Shown: positions 1 to 10,260, counted from the stretch's first letter. The stretch is 51,175 bases of DNA from CAYPNF01 sp964411985 (GCA_964411985.1 CAYPNF010000055.1:1-51175); one strand, 5' to 3'. The notes: generated by a model not told the origin, from the letters alone. Numbers and translations: made by a program.

Positions 1-405
1 CTGGCCTCCGAATGCCCGTTTGCCCTGCCCGGTTACTATTTCAATGAGCTCAGCGCCAGGAACTTCGCGCTTATGGGCGGAAGCTACGCCATCCCATTGG
101 ACTCTGCTCGCCACTGGGAGATCGCGGTCGGAGGGGTGACTGGAAATGTCTCCTACACCACCGGCATGGAGCAGGCAGGTAACTGGAATAGCGGCGTGGG
201 AGGCGCATTGACTTTCAACTCAAGCTCCCAGGCGTGGGAAGTCATGCTCACCTACGGATACGGGATTGACGCGGTCCGCACGCATGGTCGCGGTGCCAAC
301 AGTGTAGCCATCATGGTCCAACTCAACCTCGAAAGAGGGGGTTTGCCCAAGTGGAAGTTCTTCGACAGGGGGTATTTTCTGCAGCGGCTGAAGAACGTGT
401 TCTAG
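1..405 (+). CDS. Outer-membrane beta-barrel protein, C-terminal part (Omp85/surface-antigen-like)
   Basis: The reading frame is open from the first base of the window, so this is the 3' end of a longer gene; only the last 134 residues are present. They contain alternating hydrophobic/polar strands and a GYYFNEL turn near the start, followed by a strand ending in YAIPL. That resembles the last barrel strands of Omp85/BamA-type or patatin-fused surface antigens. The protein ends in phenylalanine (NVF), as expected for a substrate of the BAM insertion machinery. The ATG at 73 is internal and is not a start. I infer an outer-membrane location. The exact family cannot be settled without the missing N-terminal domains; another barrel family remains possible. 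Confidence 0.6.
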   Translation: MASECPFALPGYYFNELSARNFALMGGSYAIPLDSARHWEIAVGGVTGNVSYTTGMEQAGNWNSGVGGALTFNSSSQAWEVMLTYGYGIDAVRTHGRGANSVAIMVQLNLERGGLPKWKFFDRGYFLQRLKNVF

Positions 406-567
406 TATTCGGCGCTGGGATTCCGTGCAACGACTCTGGGGGAATCTACTTGAGACTTTGGCGTGAATCCTGCTTATTGTACCCATCGGTTTTGCTCACA
501 TGAGTCAACATCTCACGTGGAGCAGGGTTTGGGTTCCCGATGGAAGGGTCTTTCTGCGGGAGGAACC

Positions 568-597
568 ATGACTTCTCATCTTTAGTTAGTGTATAAT
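568..597 (+). promoter_or_regulatory. Candidate sigma-70 promoter and 5-codon mini-ORF before the lamin-tail gene
   Basis: TATAAT at 592-597 is a perfect -10 hexamer and overlaps the ATG at 596 of the downstream gene. ATGACT at 568-573 matches 4 of 6 bases of the -35 consensus with an 18-base spacer. The same 5' element contains an ATG (568) preceded by GGGAGGAA, which opens only five codons before TAG at 583-585. If the -10 box is used, transcription would begin just inside the annotated start. The match may be chance. Confidence 0.25.
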
Positions 598-3500
598 GAA
601 TAGTTTACATCTTGGTTGGCTTACAGGTTTGGCAATCTCTTTAGGGGCATTCTTAAGAGCAGACCCAGTGCTGATTAGCGAAATCATGTATCATCCAGGC
701 TGGGGCAAGCCGGGAGAGGTTGGCTACATCGCAGAGGATACGCGTAGGGAGTACATCGAACTTCACAACTCCGGGACCAATGCGGTCAATGTGAGAGGAT
801 GGCAGTTCACCAAGGGCGTGGCATTCTCCTTCCCAGACGCCGTCATTCCTTCCGGAGGCTATCTCATCGTAACAGCGGACTCCGACACGGCCTGGTTTAA
901 GGAGAGCTACCGGACCGAATACCCGCCAGTGATGGCTGCCACGGTTCTTGGCGGCTGGACAGGCGTTTTGGGCAACAATGGGGAGACCATCGAGTTAGTG
1001 GATGGCACAGGCCAGCCAGTGGACTCGATCGCGTACGCCACCGAGGGAGACTGGGCGCGCAGACGGGAAGGAGAGCCCTACCCAGGTCAGCCTTCCTGGT
1101 GGCGGGGATGGCAATGGGCATCCGGCGCCAGCGCGGGGAAGAAATCGCTGGAGCTCATCAATGTCAGCATGCCAAACAAGCATGGGCAGAACTGGGCTGC
1201 CAGCGCGAATGATGGAGGCACGCCGGGCGGTGCCAACTCTGTGACCGCGGCAGTGAGCGCGCCCTTTGTACTCGAAGTGAAGCACGTGCCTGCGATCCCT
1301 CACTCTACCAACTTGGTTACGGTACAGGCTAAGGTTCTCAGCCAGACCGGTTCGAACATCATCGCCTCGCTTCACCATCGTGTGGACGGTGCGGCAGCTT
1401 TCGGCGCAACGCCGATGTTCGATGACGGGCAGCATGGCGACGGGGACGCAGGGGATGGGATCTATGCAGCCGAGCTGCCAGCTCAGCCAGATCAAACGGT
1501 GGTGGAATTCTATGTGCAGGCTTCCGACGCGGGAGGGAAGAGCCGGACTTGGCCCGGTCCCACGGATGACTTGGGCACCCAAGGTGCGAACGCCCTGTAC
1601 CAGGTCGACAATTCGGTCTACAGCGGATCACAACCTATCTATCGTCTGGTAATCCCCAAAGCTGAGTGGGCCGCCTGGCTCAACCTGATGGACAGCGTTT
1701 CTGGCGGGCAATATAGCGATCCGGCCATGAACGCCACCTTGGTTACGGTGGATGGAATCGGAACGGAGACCCGCTATCTTACCAGCGTCCGCAACCGCGG
1801 TGCGGGAACGCGTGCCGCCCACCCGCACAATCTGCACGTCAGCATCGTCGGCGACCGTCCCTGGCGGGGTTGGACCTCCATTCCCTTGAACACCCGTACC
1901 GTTCACGCACAGGTGGCGGGGAATGCCTTGAACGTGGCTGCTGGCTTGCCCAACCATTTTGGCGCGCCGGTCCAGGTTCGCATCAATGGCGCCAATCTGG
2001 CCCATGCAACTCCTTCGGGCAGCACGGATAGCTACCAGTTTGGATCCTACTACGCGTTCCAGGCCTACAACAACGAGTGGCTGCGCCTGCACTTCCCAGT
2101 GGATGATGGCGGAAATCTTTACAAGGGTGTCTGGAACTTTGACGGCCATTCGTTGAAACACTCGGCTAACCTGGACTACCTGGGCGAGGACCCGGTGGCT
2201 TACCGGCAAGTCTACTCCCCAACCGGACCAAGTTCCGATAGTGGGCCGTACAGCAAGCAGAATAATGTCGCAGCCGACGACTGGTCCGACTTGATCCAGC
2301 TCTGCAAAGTGTTGAGCCAATCGCCAGACTCCAATTTCGTGGAGCAGGCCAGCCAAGTGGTCAATATCGACGAATGGCTGCTTTACTTTGCCGTGACGAC
2401 GTTGATGGGGAACCGGGAAACCACTTTCGGCACCGGGACGGGCGATGACTATTCTCTGTATCGAGGGGCGCTCGACCCTCGGTTTCAGATTCTGCCCCAT
2501 GATATGGACACAGTCCTGGGCCAGGGCGATGCTTCTCCCAATTACAGCCGCAGTGTCTTTGAAGCCTGTTCGATCCCAGCCGTGAACCGGCTGTTGAAGG
2601 ATCCTGCCATTGCTCCCCGCTATTACGCAGTGCTCAAGCAACAGGCGGACAGTACGTTCTCAGCCTCCCACCTAAACCCATTGATGGACCGGGTCTTGGG
2701 AGGATGGGTGCCTGATGCCTACATCAACAACATCAAAGAGTTTGCCGTGCAACGAAGGGTGGGCGTGCTTGCACAGATTCCAACTGGAGTAAGTATCGTC
2801 AGCACACTACCGGTCACCGGCGGATACCCAAGAACCACTTCCAGCACAACTTCCCTCACTGGCACTGCTGATGCGATCCGAACGCGCTCGGTACTCGTCA
2901 ACGGAGTGCCTGCTGACTGGACGGCGTGGACGGGTTCGTGGAGTGCTCCGAGCATCAGCCTCTTTCCGGGGGTAACTCAGATCTTGGTTCAGGCCCTGGA
3001 CGAGAATGAACAGGAAGTGGCTCGATCCTCCATCAACATTTGGCGGGACACGGGGACTGTCACGAGCGTGGCAGGGGGAACGCTCCAAGGTAACACCCAA
3101 TGGACAGCGGCAGTTGGGCCCTACCAAATCAACGGTTCGCTGACCATCGCGAGCGGTGCCACCCTGACGATCGAAGCGGGGACTTCAGTTTACCTGGCCG
3201 GTGGCGTCAATCTGGAGGTGGCGGATGGGGCACGGATTTTGGCCGAGGGCACGGAGATCCAACCGATTCGTTTCATCAGGACACCCGGATCGAGTGCTGC
3301 TTGGGGCGGCTTGGTGCTCAACGGCTCTCCCAGATCGATCGAAACACGGCTTGCTCACGTCTATTTTGAAGGCAATAGCACCACCTGCCTTGAGGTGGCC
3401 GGAGGCACCCTATACCTCGACCACGCGAGTTTCGGCACCACCACTCATCAGTATGTGGCTTTGGACGGGGCCTCGTTCCTGTTAACGGATTGCCACTTCC

Positions 3501-6500
3501 CCTCCGCCAGTGCGGCTTTTGAGCTACTCCATGGCACCCAAGGAATCAAGACCGGCGGGCGCGGCATCATCCGGAGATGCTTCTTCGGTTCGGCCACGGG
3601 GTACAACGACATCATAGACTTTACGGGAGGGAATCGGCCCGGACAACCGATCATCCAGTTCTACAACAACGTGTTTGTGGGAGCGAGCGACGACATTCTG
3701 GATCTGGATGGTACCGACGCTTGGATTGAGGGAAACATCTTCCTGCATACTCACAAGAACGGCTCACCTGATTCTTCCAGCGCAGTGAGCGGCGGGAGCG
3801 ACAGTGGAAACACCTCGGAAATCACGGTGATCGGCAATATCGTGTACGACTGTGACCAGGCTGCCACTGCGAAGCAGGGGAACTTCTACACTCTCCTCCA
3901 CAACACCATTGTGCGGCAAACCCACCAAGGCGGTTTGGATTCCGAGGGAGCGGTGGTGAATCTGGCTGATGATGGCACGACTGAGGGGACGGGCCTGTAT
4001 CTGGAGAATAACATCATCTACGATGCTGAGAAGCTCGTGCGCAATCAGACCTCGGCGCAGGTCACGTTTACCAACAACATGATGAGCCTTCCTTGGACCG
4101 GCCCTGGAGGTGGCAACTCTGCTGAGGATCCCCAGTTCGTCCATCTACCGACCATGGAGGAGACGGTATTCACGAATTGGGCACAGGCACAGATCCTGCG
4201 CGAGTGGCTGAGCTTGCGACCTAGCTCCCCTGCCCTAGCCACTGGGCCAGCTGGAATCAACAAGGGAGCGGTCAATCCTATGGGGGCGAGTGTTGCCGGA
4301 GTCCCCGACGGAACCGTAACCAATCGCAACGCCACACTGGTTGTTGGACCTTGGGTTGGTGGTTTTGGAGTACCCACAGCCGGTTTCCCCAACGGCTCGG
4401 GTTTTACCCACTATCGGTGGAGGCTCGATTCAGGGGATTGGAGCCCCGAGACACCCACTTCGGCCCCCATCGAGTTAACGAATCTGGCGGACGGTCCGCA
4501 TGCGGTCACCGTCGTTGGCAAGAATGACGCGCTCACCTACCAGGATGAAGCGAATCTGGGCCTCGATGCTCATGTCACGCAGTCTCGAACCTGGACGGTG
4601 GTTTCCAGCATACCAGCGCATGTGCGCCTGAATGAAGTTCTGGCTTACAACAGCTCGTTGACCCTGTCCGACGGTTCCTCGCCTGACCTGGTTGAGTTGG
4701 CCAACGTAGGCGGGTCTCCGGCGGACCTCTCAGGCATGGCTCTGGCAACTGCTCCTACGAACACGATCCAGTTTGTGTTTCCTCCTGGAACGACGCTGGA
4801 GCCAGGCGGGTATCTGGTGCTTGTAGCAGACAAGCTGACCAACAGCCCTGGGCTTCACTTGGGCTTTGCATTAGACCGCACCGGCGATTCCCTGCACCTG
4901 CTCAACCAGGACGGGTCCGTGGCTGATTCTGTGGTGTTTGGTCTGCAGCTTCCTGATCTATCGGTCGGTCGGCTGAGCAACGGAGAATGGGGCCTGAACC
5001 AACCCACACTTGGGACGGTCAACGTGACACAGCCTGTAGCTGAGGAGAGCGGATTAAGGATCAACGAGTGGTTGGCGAGCGCTTTGGCGGGCTTCCCTGC
5101 GGATTTTGTGGAACTCTACAACCCAGCTTCCCTGCCTGTGGCGCTGGGGGGGATGATTCTGGCCCCGTCGGCCGTGAGCCAGCCTGGATGGCCGGCCCTA
5201 ACTCCTCTCAGCTTCATGCCCGCAAAAGGGTTCGCCCTCTTTTATGCCGATAACCAACCAGAGAAAGGCGCTGACCATCTCGGATTCACCCTGCCGGCCG
5301 AGGCGGGCGCGCTGGGTCTCTTTACCACCACGCTCGATCCGGTGGATGTGGTTGTATACGGCTCCCAGAGCACCGATCTCTCCGAGGGCCGCACGCCGGA
5401 CGGAGCGGATACGGTGAGCTTCTTTGACAGGCCTACTCCGGGCTATCACAACCCGGGTTCCTTAGTCCACACCAACGTGGACACCTCGATCTTTCCCTTG
5501 GTTTCCGAAACAAACCTGTGGAAGTACAATCAAACGAGTATTCCCGGGGCTGACTGGACGGGTCCCGAGTACACAGGGGACGCAAGTTGGCCGTCCGGAC
5601 GCGCCCTTCTGTACGTTGAAAACAGCTCCAAGCCCTGGCCAAAGAACACTCCCCTGACTCTCGGCCGGATGACCTACTATTTCCGCTCCCACTTTACGGT
5701 ATCGACGAACCTGTCGAATGCTGTCCTGCTCTTGCGCACGATTGTCGACGACGGGGCGGTCATCTATCTGAATGGCCAGGAGCTTACCCGCCTCCACATG
5801 CCTTCCGGCCCAATAGACTATAACACCGAAGCGGACGACCATGAGTCAGCACTCGAAGGACCTTTTGCCCTTTCTGCGGACAACCTGCGCGAGGGAGACA
5901 ATGTATTGGCGGTGGAAGTCCATCAATCCAACGGCGGCAGCAGCGACATCGTGTTCGGGCTCTCGCTGGAGGCGTCCATCAGTGTGACCAACTCCGTTAC
6001 CAACATTCTGCAATCGGTCGTGCTCAACGAGATTCTGGCACACAACCTGACGCTCACGAATCAAGCAGGGGTTGTTAGCGATTGGATCGAACTCTCGAAC
6101 CCTGGGGATGCGGCGATCGATCTGGCAGGCATGAGCCTTACCGACGACCCAGTCGCACCACGTAAATGGGTGTTTCCGCCCAATTCGCCACTTCCGGCAC
6201 ATGGCCTGACGGTAGTGCAATGCTCTGTGGCGACGAATGTCACGGTCCTCAACACCGGGTTTGCCCTGAAGGCGGAAGGTGGCGGGGTTTATCTTTTCGA
6301 CACCGTGCAACGAGACGGCAAACTGATCGATTCCATCCTGTATGGGCTCCAACCCGTTGACTTCTCGATTGGTCGCGTGGCTGGAGAGTGGCGCATGAAC
6401 CAACCCACGCCCGCAGCGAACAACCAGCTGGCGCTGATGGGGGATGCCGCTCGGCTCCGGATCAACGAATGGATGGCGAAGTCCACCAACAGTGCCGATT

Positions 6501-7258
6501 GGTTTGAACTGTACAATCCCGACTCCGCCCCGGTGGAGATCAGTGGCTGGCGTCTGACCGACGATCTGACCAAGCTCAGCGTGCCCCGAGTGCCTGCACT
6601 CTCTTTTGTCGGCACAGGCGCTCACGCATTCGAGAAGTTCGTTGCCGACGGCTCCCCGGATCAAGGGGCGAACCATGTCAGTTTCAAGCTCGACACGGGT
6701 GGTGATTCGATCTTCCTGCTCAACCCTGCCCAGCAAATCATCGACCAAGTCGCTTTTGGGGTCCAGCAAGGTGAGGTTTCACAGGGCCGGTATCCCGACG
6801 GCACCGCGGACTTCGTCATGTTTCCAGGATCGGCTTCTCCGGGCGCTTCCAACCACCTATCATCGCCACTGGCCGATTCGGATGGAGACGGCATGCCCGA
6901 TGATTGGGAGAAGGCTCAAGGGTTGAACTCGAACGACCCGGCAGACGCCCAGCTGGACGCGGATGGCGACGGGATGACGAACCTCGCGGAATACCAGGCA
7001 GGCACCGATCCAGCCAATCCAGCGGATGCACTCAAGTTCATTGGCATCGATTACGGGGGCGGAACCTCGCTCACCTTCGTGACGGTCGCGGGCCGAACCT
7101 ACACCGTTCAATACCGCGATGCCCTCGATGGCTCGCCATGGCGAAACCTGACTGATGTTCCCACCCAGGCAGCCACGGGTCCATTCACGGTAGTTGACAG
7201 TACGGCCGATGGATCCTCCACGCGGTACTATCGGCTGGTGGTGCCTGCAGTGCCCTAA
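596..7258 (+). CDS. Giant secreted lamin-tail-domain / CotH-like / beta-helix protein
   Basis: This 2220-residue protein begins with a signal peptide (about 1-22, cleaved near FLRA-DP). Approximate order of modules: lamin-tail domain (25-185); CotH kinase-like region (350-725) with the ILPHDMDTVLG motif near 635; parallel beta-helix (820-1230); lamin-tail domains 2 (1341-1465) and 3 (1485-1615); a jelly-roll domain (1632-1793); lamin-tail domains 4 (1806-1930) and 5 (1953-2085); an EF-hand-like DxDGDGxxDxWE calcium stretch (2094-2139); and a C-terminal beta module containing YTVQYRD and YYRLV. Lamin-tail domains are surface or adhesion modules, and CotH proteins can be atypical protein kinases. 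A cell-surface or extracellular role is inferred. The ATG has no SD and overlaps a TATAAT box. The stop overlaps the convergent helicase gene by 3 bases. Confidence 0.85.
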   Translation: MNSLHLGWLTGLAISLGAFLRADPVLISEIMYHPGWGKPGEVGYIAEDTRREYIELHNSGTNAVNVRGWQFTKGVAFSFPDAVIPSGGYLIVTADSDTAWFKESYRTEYPPVMAATVLGGWTGVLGNNGETIELVDGTGQPVDSIAYATEGDWARRREGEPYPGQPSWWRGWQWASGASAGKKSLELINVSMPNKHGQNWAASANDGGTPGGANSVTAAVSAPFVLEVKHVPAIPHSTNLVTVQAKVLSQTGSNIIASLHHRVDGAAAFGATPMFDDGQHGDGDAGDGIYAAELPAQPDQTVVEFYVQASDAGGKSRTWPGPTDDLGTQGANALYQVDNSVYSGSQPIYRLVIPKAEWAAWLNLMDSVSGGQYSDPAMNATLVTVDGIGTETRYLTSVRNRGAGTRAAHPHNLHVSIVGDRPWRGWTSIPLNTRTVHAQVAGNALNVAAGLPNHFGAPVQVRINGANLAHATPSGSTDSYQFGSYYAFQAYNNEWLRLHFPVDDGGNLYKGVWNFDGHSLKHSANLDYLGEDPVAYRQVYSPTGPSSDSGPYSKQNNVAADDWSDLIQLCKVLSQSPDSNFVEQASQVVNIDEWLLYFAVTTLMGNRETTFGTGTGDDYSLYRGALDPRFQILPHDMDTVLGQGDASPNYSRSVFEACSIPAVNRLLKDPAIAPRYYAVLKQQADSTFSASHLNPLMDRVLGGWVPDAYINNIKEFAVQRRVGVLAQIPTGVSIVSTLPVTGGYPRTTSSTTSLTGTADAIRTRSVLVNGVPADWTAWTGSWSAPSISLFPGVTQILVQALDENEQEVARSSINIWRDTGTVTSVAGGTLQGNTQWTAAVGPYQINGSLTIASGATLTIEAGTSVYLAGGVNLEVADGARILAEGTEIQPIRFIRTPGSSAAWGGLVLNGSPRSIETRLAHVYFEGNSTTCLEVAGGTLYLDHASFGTTTHQYVALDGASFLLTDCHFPSASAAFELLHGTQGIKTGGRGIIRRCFFGSATGYNDIIDFTGGNRPGQPIIQFYNNVFVGASDDILDLDGTDAWIEGNIFLHTHKNGSPDSSSAVSGGSDSGNTSEITVIGNIVYDCDQAATAKQGNFYTLLHNTIVRQTHQGGLDSEGAVVNLADDGTTEGTGLYLENNIIYDAEKLVRNQTSAQVTFTNNMMSLPWTGPGGGNSAEDPQFVHLPTMEETVFTNWAQAQILREWLSLRPSSPALATGPAGINKGAVNPMGASVAGVPDGTVTNRNATLVVGPWVGGFGVPTAGFPNGSGFTHYRWRLDSGDWSPETPTSAPIELTNLADGPHAVTVVGKNDALTYQDEANLGLDAHVTQSRTWTVVSSIPAHVRLNEVLAYNSSLTLSDGSSPDLVELANVGGSPADLSGMALATAPTNTIQFVFPPGTTLEPGGYLVLVADKLTNSPGLHLGFALDRTGDSLHLLNQDGSVADSVVFGLQLPDLSVGRLSNGEWGLNQPTLGTVNVTQPVAEESGLRINEWLASALAGFPADFVELYNPASLPVALGGMILAPSAVSQPGWPALTPLSFMPAKGFALFYADNQPEKGADHLGFTLPAEAGALGLFTTTLDPVDVVVYGSQSTDLSEGRTPDGADTVSFFDRPTPGYHNPGSLVHTNVDTSIFPLVSETNLWKYNQTSIPGADWTGPEYTGDASWPSGRALLYVENSSKPWPKNTPLTLGRMTYYFRSHFTVSTNLSNAVLLLRTIVDDGAVIYLNGQELTRLHMPSGPIDYNTEADDHESALEGPFALSADNLREGDNVLAVEVHQSNGGSSDIVFGLSLEASISVTNSVTNILQSVVLNEILAHNLTLTNQAGVVSDWIELSNPGDAAIDLAGMSLTDDPVAPRKWVFPPNSPLPAHGLTVVQCSVATNVTVLNTGFALKAEGGGVYLFDTVQRDGKLIDSILYGLQPVDFSIGRVAGEWRMNQPTPAANNQLALMGDAARLRINEWMAKSTNSADWFELYNPDSAPVEISGWRLTDDLTKLSVPRVPALSFVGTGAHAFEKFVADGSPDQGANHVSFKLDTGGDSIFLLNPAQQIIDQVAFGVQQGEVSQGRYPDGTADFVMFPGSASPGASNHLSSPLADSDGDGMPDDWEKAQGLNSNDPADAQLDADGDGMTNLAEYQAGTDPANPADALKFIGIDYGGGTSLTFVTVAGRTYTVQYRDALDGSPWRNLTDVPTQAATGPFTVVDSTADGSSTRYYRLVVPAVP

Positions 7259-10146
7259 GAACGGGTTTTTCGCAGAGCGACGTAGCCTCGTCGATGGGTC
7301 AAGGCGCGCAGGATGGAATCAAGAATCCCATCCAGGTGTTTGCCGACGTCCTCCGCCAGAAACCGTAGCACGAAGTAGCCATGCTCCTGCAGCAGGGCGT
7401 CCTTGCGTCGATCGGAGCGGTAGGCCTCCAGGTCGGATAGATGCTGGGGCCCGTCCAATTCGATCGCTAGCTGGAGTTCGGCGCATAGGAGATCGATCTC
7501 CATTTGCCCGGCAGAATTGAATGGGATGGGCAGGCTCGAGTTGAGGCGGAAAAGGCCGGCTGTGGCGGGCAGCGATTCGAGGCGGCGATAGAGGAAGGCT
7601 TCGGTGGCGCTGCGAGCTCGTTCAATCCCTTCTGCCTCGGGCGTTGGCGCGTGCGCTGCATGCAGGAACAGGTCTGCCAAGGGAACGTCGACACCATCTC
7701 GAACCAGCCGAGCCACGCTGGCGGCATAATCCCTGTTCCAGGTTGGATCCACCGGTAAAGGAACCGCCGAGGGCCACCCAGGCACCGCGCTCCCGGGCAA
7801 GAGGATGGAGTAGCCCACTGCCTTGTAGCCTCGGCATCGTCGGTCAAACATCCTGGCGAGCATGGGCACGTTCAAATCCGCATAATCGTAGACCCGCACC
7901 TCCCTTTTGCCTTCGTGGAGGCGGTGTAGGCGGCCCACATACTGGGCAATGGTCCCGTGCCAGGAAACCGGCAACGCCAGAAAGAGAGTATCCAAACGAG
8001 GGTGGTCAAATCCCTCCCCAATATAGCGCCCCGTGGCCAACAGGACTTGCTCCTCCCCCTCAGGTAGTGCGGCCATTTGTTCCATCGCAAGCCGTAGTTC
8101 CTTCTTCGCCATGCCCCCTTGCAGGACGGTGACGTGTTTGATCTCGGATGAGAGTATTGCCGCCAACTGCTGCAAATGCTCCGTTCGTTCGGTCAGGAGC
8201 AGCGGGCACCGGCCTTCGCGCACGGCGGTCGCCACGTCTCTACAGATGAGTTGATTGCGCACCGAATCGGTTACCAGCGCGGCATAGAGGCGGCTAAACT
8301 CCACCCGTCGATCCATCGACTCAGGCTCTTGGTATCGGAAATCGGTGGGACAGACATGCACATGGTGAGCGAAGGGGCGCTGGGCAGCCTGTTTTCGCGC
8401 GTCGACGCGATAGCGCACCGGGCCGCATTGCATGAAGATGATTGGATGATGTCCGTCCTTGCGGGTTACCGTGGCCGAAAGGCCCAGTACATACTTCGCC
8501 TTGGCGCGCCGGGCGACGAGCTCAAAACTGCGCGCGGACAGGTGATGGCACTCATCCACGATGATGTGGCCATAGTTCCCAACCAAGTCCTTCACTTCGC
8601 CCTTGCGGACCAGACTTTGGATGATGGCCACATCCAACGATCCGGTGAGCTTCTTTCGCCCTCCTCCGATTCGCCCGATGGTCTTGGCTGCAATTCCCAG
8701 GAACGAAGACAGCCGTTCGACCCATTGGTCCAGCAGTTGCCGACGATGCACCAGAACGAGTGTGTTGACCCCGCGCTGCGCGATGATCCAGGCGCCAAGA
8801 ACGGTTTTGCCAAACGCTGTCGTTGCCGAAAGAATTCCGGTATCATGGGCCAGCACCGCTTGGGCGGCAGCCAGTTGTTCAGGACGCAACTCCCCGCGGA
8901 AGGAGACGTCGAGTCGATTCCCGGTGAATCGCTCATCGCGCAATTCCAGTTTGACGTCCAGACCCTCCAGCAATGCCTTCACCTCCTCCAGACAGCCGCG
9001 CGGCAAAGCCAAATGGCGAGGGTGATCCTCGGCACAATCGATAATCCGCGGCTTGTCGAACGTGGGCAAACGCATGGACTGGTAACGGTAAAAGTCAGGA
9101 TTTTGAAAAGCCGCCAGCCGGGCTAGCCGATTGTGCAGTCCGGGAGGGAGCCCTTCCTTGGAGAAGTAGAGTTGGTCCGCCATGACCACCTCCAGCGTCT
9201 TGGGCAGGGGGCCCTGGATCGGTGGTTCCTTCCGACGGCGCGACGGCGGAGCCGTCCAAGGCTCATCGTCATCCCCTTCCAAAGTCAGGACCGGGCGCAC
9301 TCCGAGAATCCGGTCGCGCTTTTCCGCCTCGCGCACAACACTCTCCGCCTGTGCACGACTGATCTTTTGCAGCGAAGCCAGAAATGCCCACTGGTCGCTG
9401 TAGGGAGTGAAGTGTTCATCAACAAAAACGCTGGCCCCTCGTCCCCTGGGCAGCTTCTGCAAAGGGAGTGCGATCAGGTTCCCGAACCCGCCCTTGGGGA
9501 GCGTATCCTGGTTCGGGAACAGGCGATCATAGGAACCGAGACCGATATCCGGGCGTGACTCCATGGTTTCCGTCAGAAGGTGAGAACCAAGATCTCGAGC
9601 GAGGCGCGCCGGAATAGGCTCCTGAAAGAATAGCCAGATATGGCCTCCGTTACCCGAACGAGACCTCTCCAGGGCAGCGGGGAGATTCAGGCGTTCGCAA
9701 GTCCGCAGAAGAGCTGAGGCATCGCCCTGCCAACTTTCCTTGTCCAAATCGATGGCGAGGAAGAAGCAGGTTTCATCCGGAAGCATCGGGTACACGCCGA
9801 TGACAAACTCCCGCCCCAGGTGGTCCTGTCCGCGCAGATGCTGGCGAACCACTTCATCGGTTACGGCCAGGAGACGACGGTTAGGACAGTCTCCGCACTT
9901 GACCTTTGGTTTGTCGCACAGGCCTCGGGCCCATTCGTTTGCGCAGACGGGCTGGTAACCAGCGCGGCCAGTCTTTCGACTCTGGAAGCGACGCGGATAG
10001 GCGTCCTCACGGCCACGAAAAAGTGAGCGAAAAAGGGCAATCTTGGCTTCGGGCGAGGACTTCTGCGTGGTCGCTGCAATTGCAGGGGCTGAGCCACCGC
10101 TCTCTGCGTTCCCCGGGACTGTCTCCTCTGGCTTGTCCACTAGCAC
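7255..10146 (-). CDS. Primase-helicase-nuclease fusion (TOTE conflict-system type)
   Basis: This 963-residue fusion has three parts. (1) An archaeo-eukaryotic primase-like N-terminus (about 32-270): a zinc-type cysteine set C68, C77, C84, C87; the acidic pair D133/D135 in AIDLDKE; and SGNGGH at 164-169. (2) A superfamily II helicase (about 415-760): motif I TAFGKT 443-448, DECHH 531-535, SAT 557-559 and QYVGRLHR 735-742. (3) A C-terminal DUF559/Vsr-like nuclease (about 880-950): E883-x-D885 and ELDGPQH 896-902. This architecture matches the primase-helicase proteins known from TOTE conflict systems, thought to act on invasive DNA or RNA. All catalytic motifs look intact. The start is GTG with no SD; homology begins near residue 32, so the N-terminus is uncertain. 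It stands alone, with no restriction or CRISPR genes beside it. Confidence 0.85.
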   Translation of the reverse strand: MLVDKPEETVPGNAESGGSAPAIAATTQKSSPEAKIALFRSLFRGREDAYPRRFQSRKTGRAGYQPVCANEWARGLCDKPKVKCGDCPNRRLLAVTDEVVRQHLRGQDHLGREFVIGVYPMLPDETCFFLAIDLDKESWQGDASALLRTCERLNLPAALERSRSGNGGHIWLFFQEPIPARLARDLGSHLLTETMESRPDIGLGSYDRLFPNQDTLPKGGFGNLIALPLQKLPRGRGASVFVDEHFTPYSDQWAFLASLQKISRAQAESVVREAEKRDRILGVRPVLTLEGDDDEPWTAPPSRRRKEPPIQGPLPKTLEVVMADQLYFSKEGLPPGLHNRLARLAAFQNPDFYRYQSMRLPTFDKPRIIDCAEDHPRHLALPRGCLEEVKALLEGLDVKLELRDERFTGNRLDVSFRGELRPEQLAAAQAVLAHDTGILSATTAFGKTVLGAWIIAQRGVNTLVLVHRRQLLDQWVERLSSFLGIAAKTIGRIGGGRKKLTGSLDVAIIQSLVRKGEVKDLVGNYGHIIVDECHHLSARSFELVARRAKAKYVLGLSATVTRKDGHHPIIFMQCGPVRYRVDARKQAAQRPFAHHVHVCPTDFRYQEPESMDRRVEFSRLYAALVTDSVRNQLICRDVATAVREGRCPLLLTERTEHLQQLAAILSSEIKHVTVLQGGMAKKELRLAMEQMAALPEGEEQVLLATGRYIGEGFDHPRLDTLFLALPVSWHGTIAQYVGRLHRLHEGKREVRVYDYADLNVPMLARMFDRRCRGYKAVGYSILLPGSAVPGWPSAVPLPVDPTWNRDYAASVARLVRDGVDVPLADLFLHAAHAPTPEAEGIERARSATEAFLYRRLESLPATAGLFRLNSSLPIPFNSAGQMEIDLLCAELQLAIELDGPQHLSDLEAYRSDRRKDALLQEHGYFVLRFLAEDVGKHLDGILDSILRALTHRRGYVALRKTRS

Positions 10147-10260
10147 AAGTGGGATACTACCAGACGGATGGAGATCTGTCGATTAGATCTGCTTAGTCTC
10201 CACATCGCGCTTGAGCTGAAGGGGTGGTATGCCTATTTTGGTGCTTTCTCGAACCAACTC

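Noticed and set aside
8176..9126. 316-codon plus-strand frame
   Set aside because: It is antisense to the helicase-nuclease fusion, whose motifs are intact.
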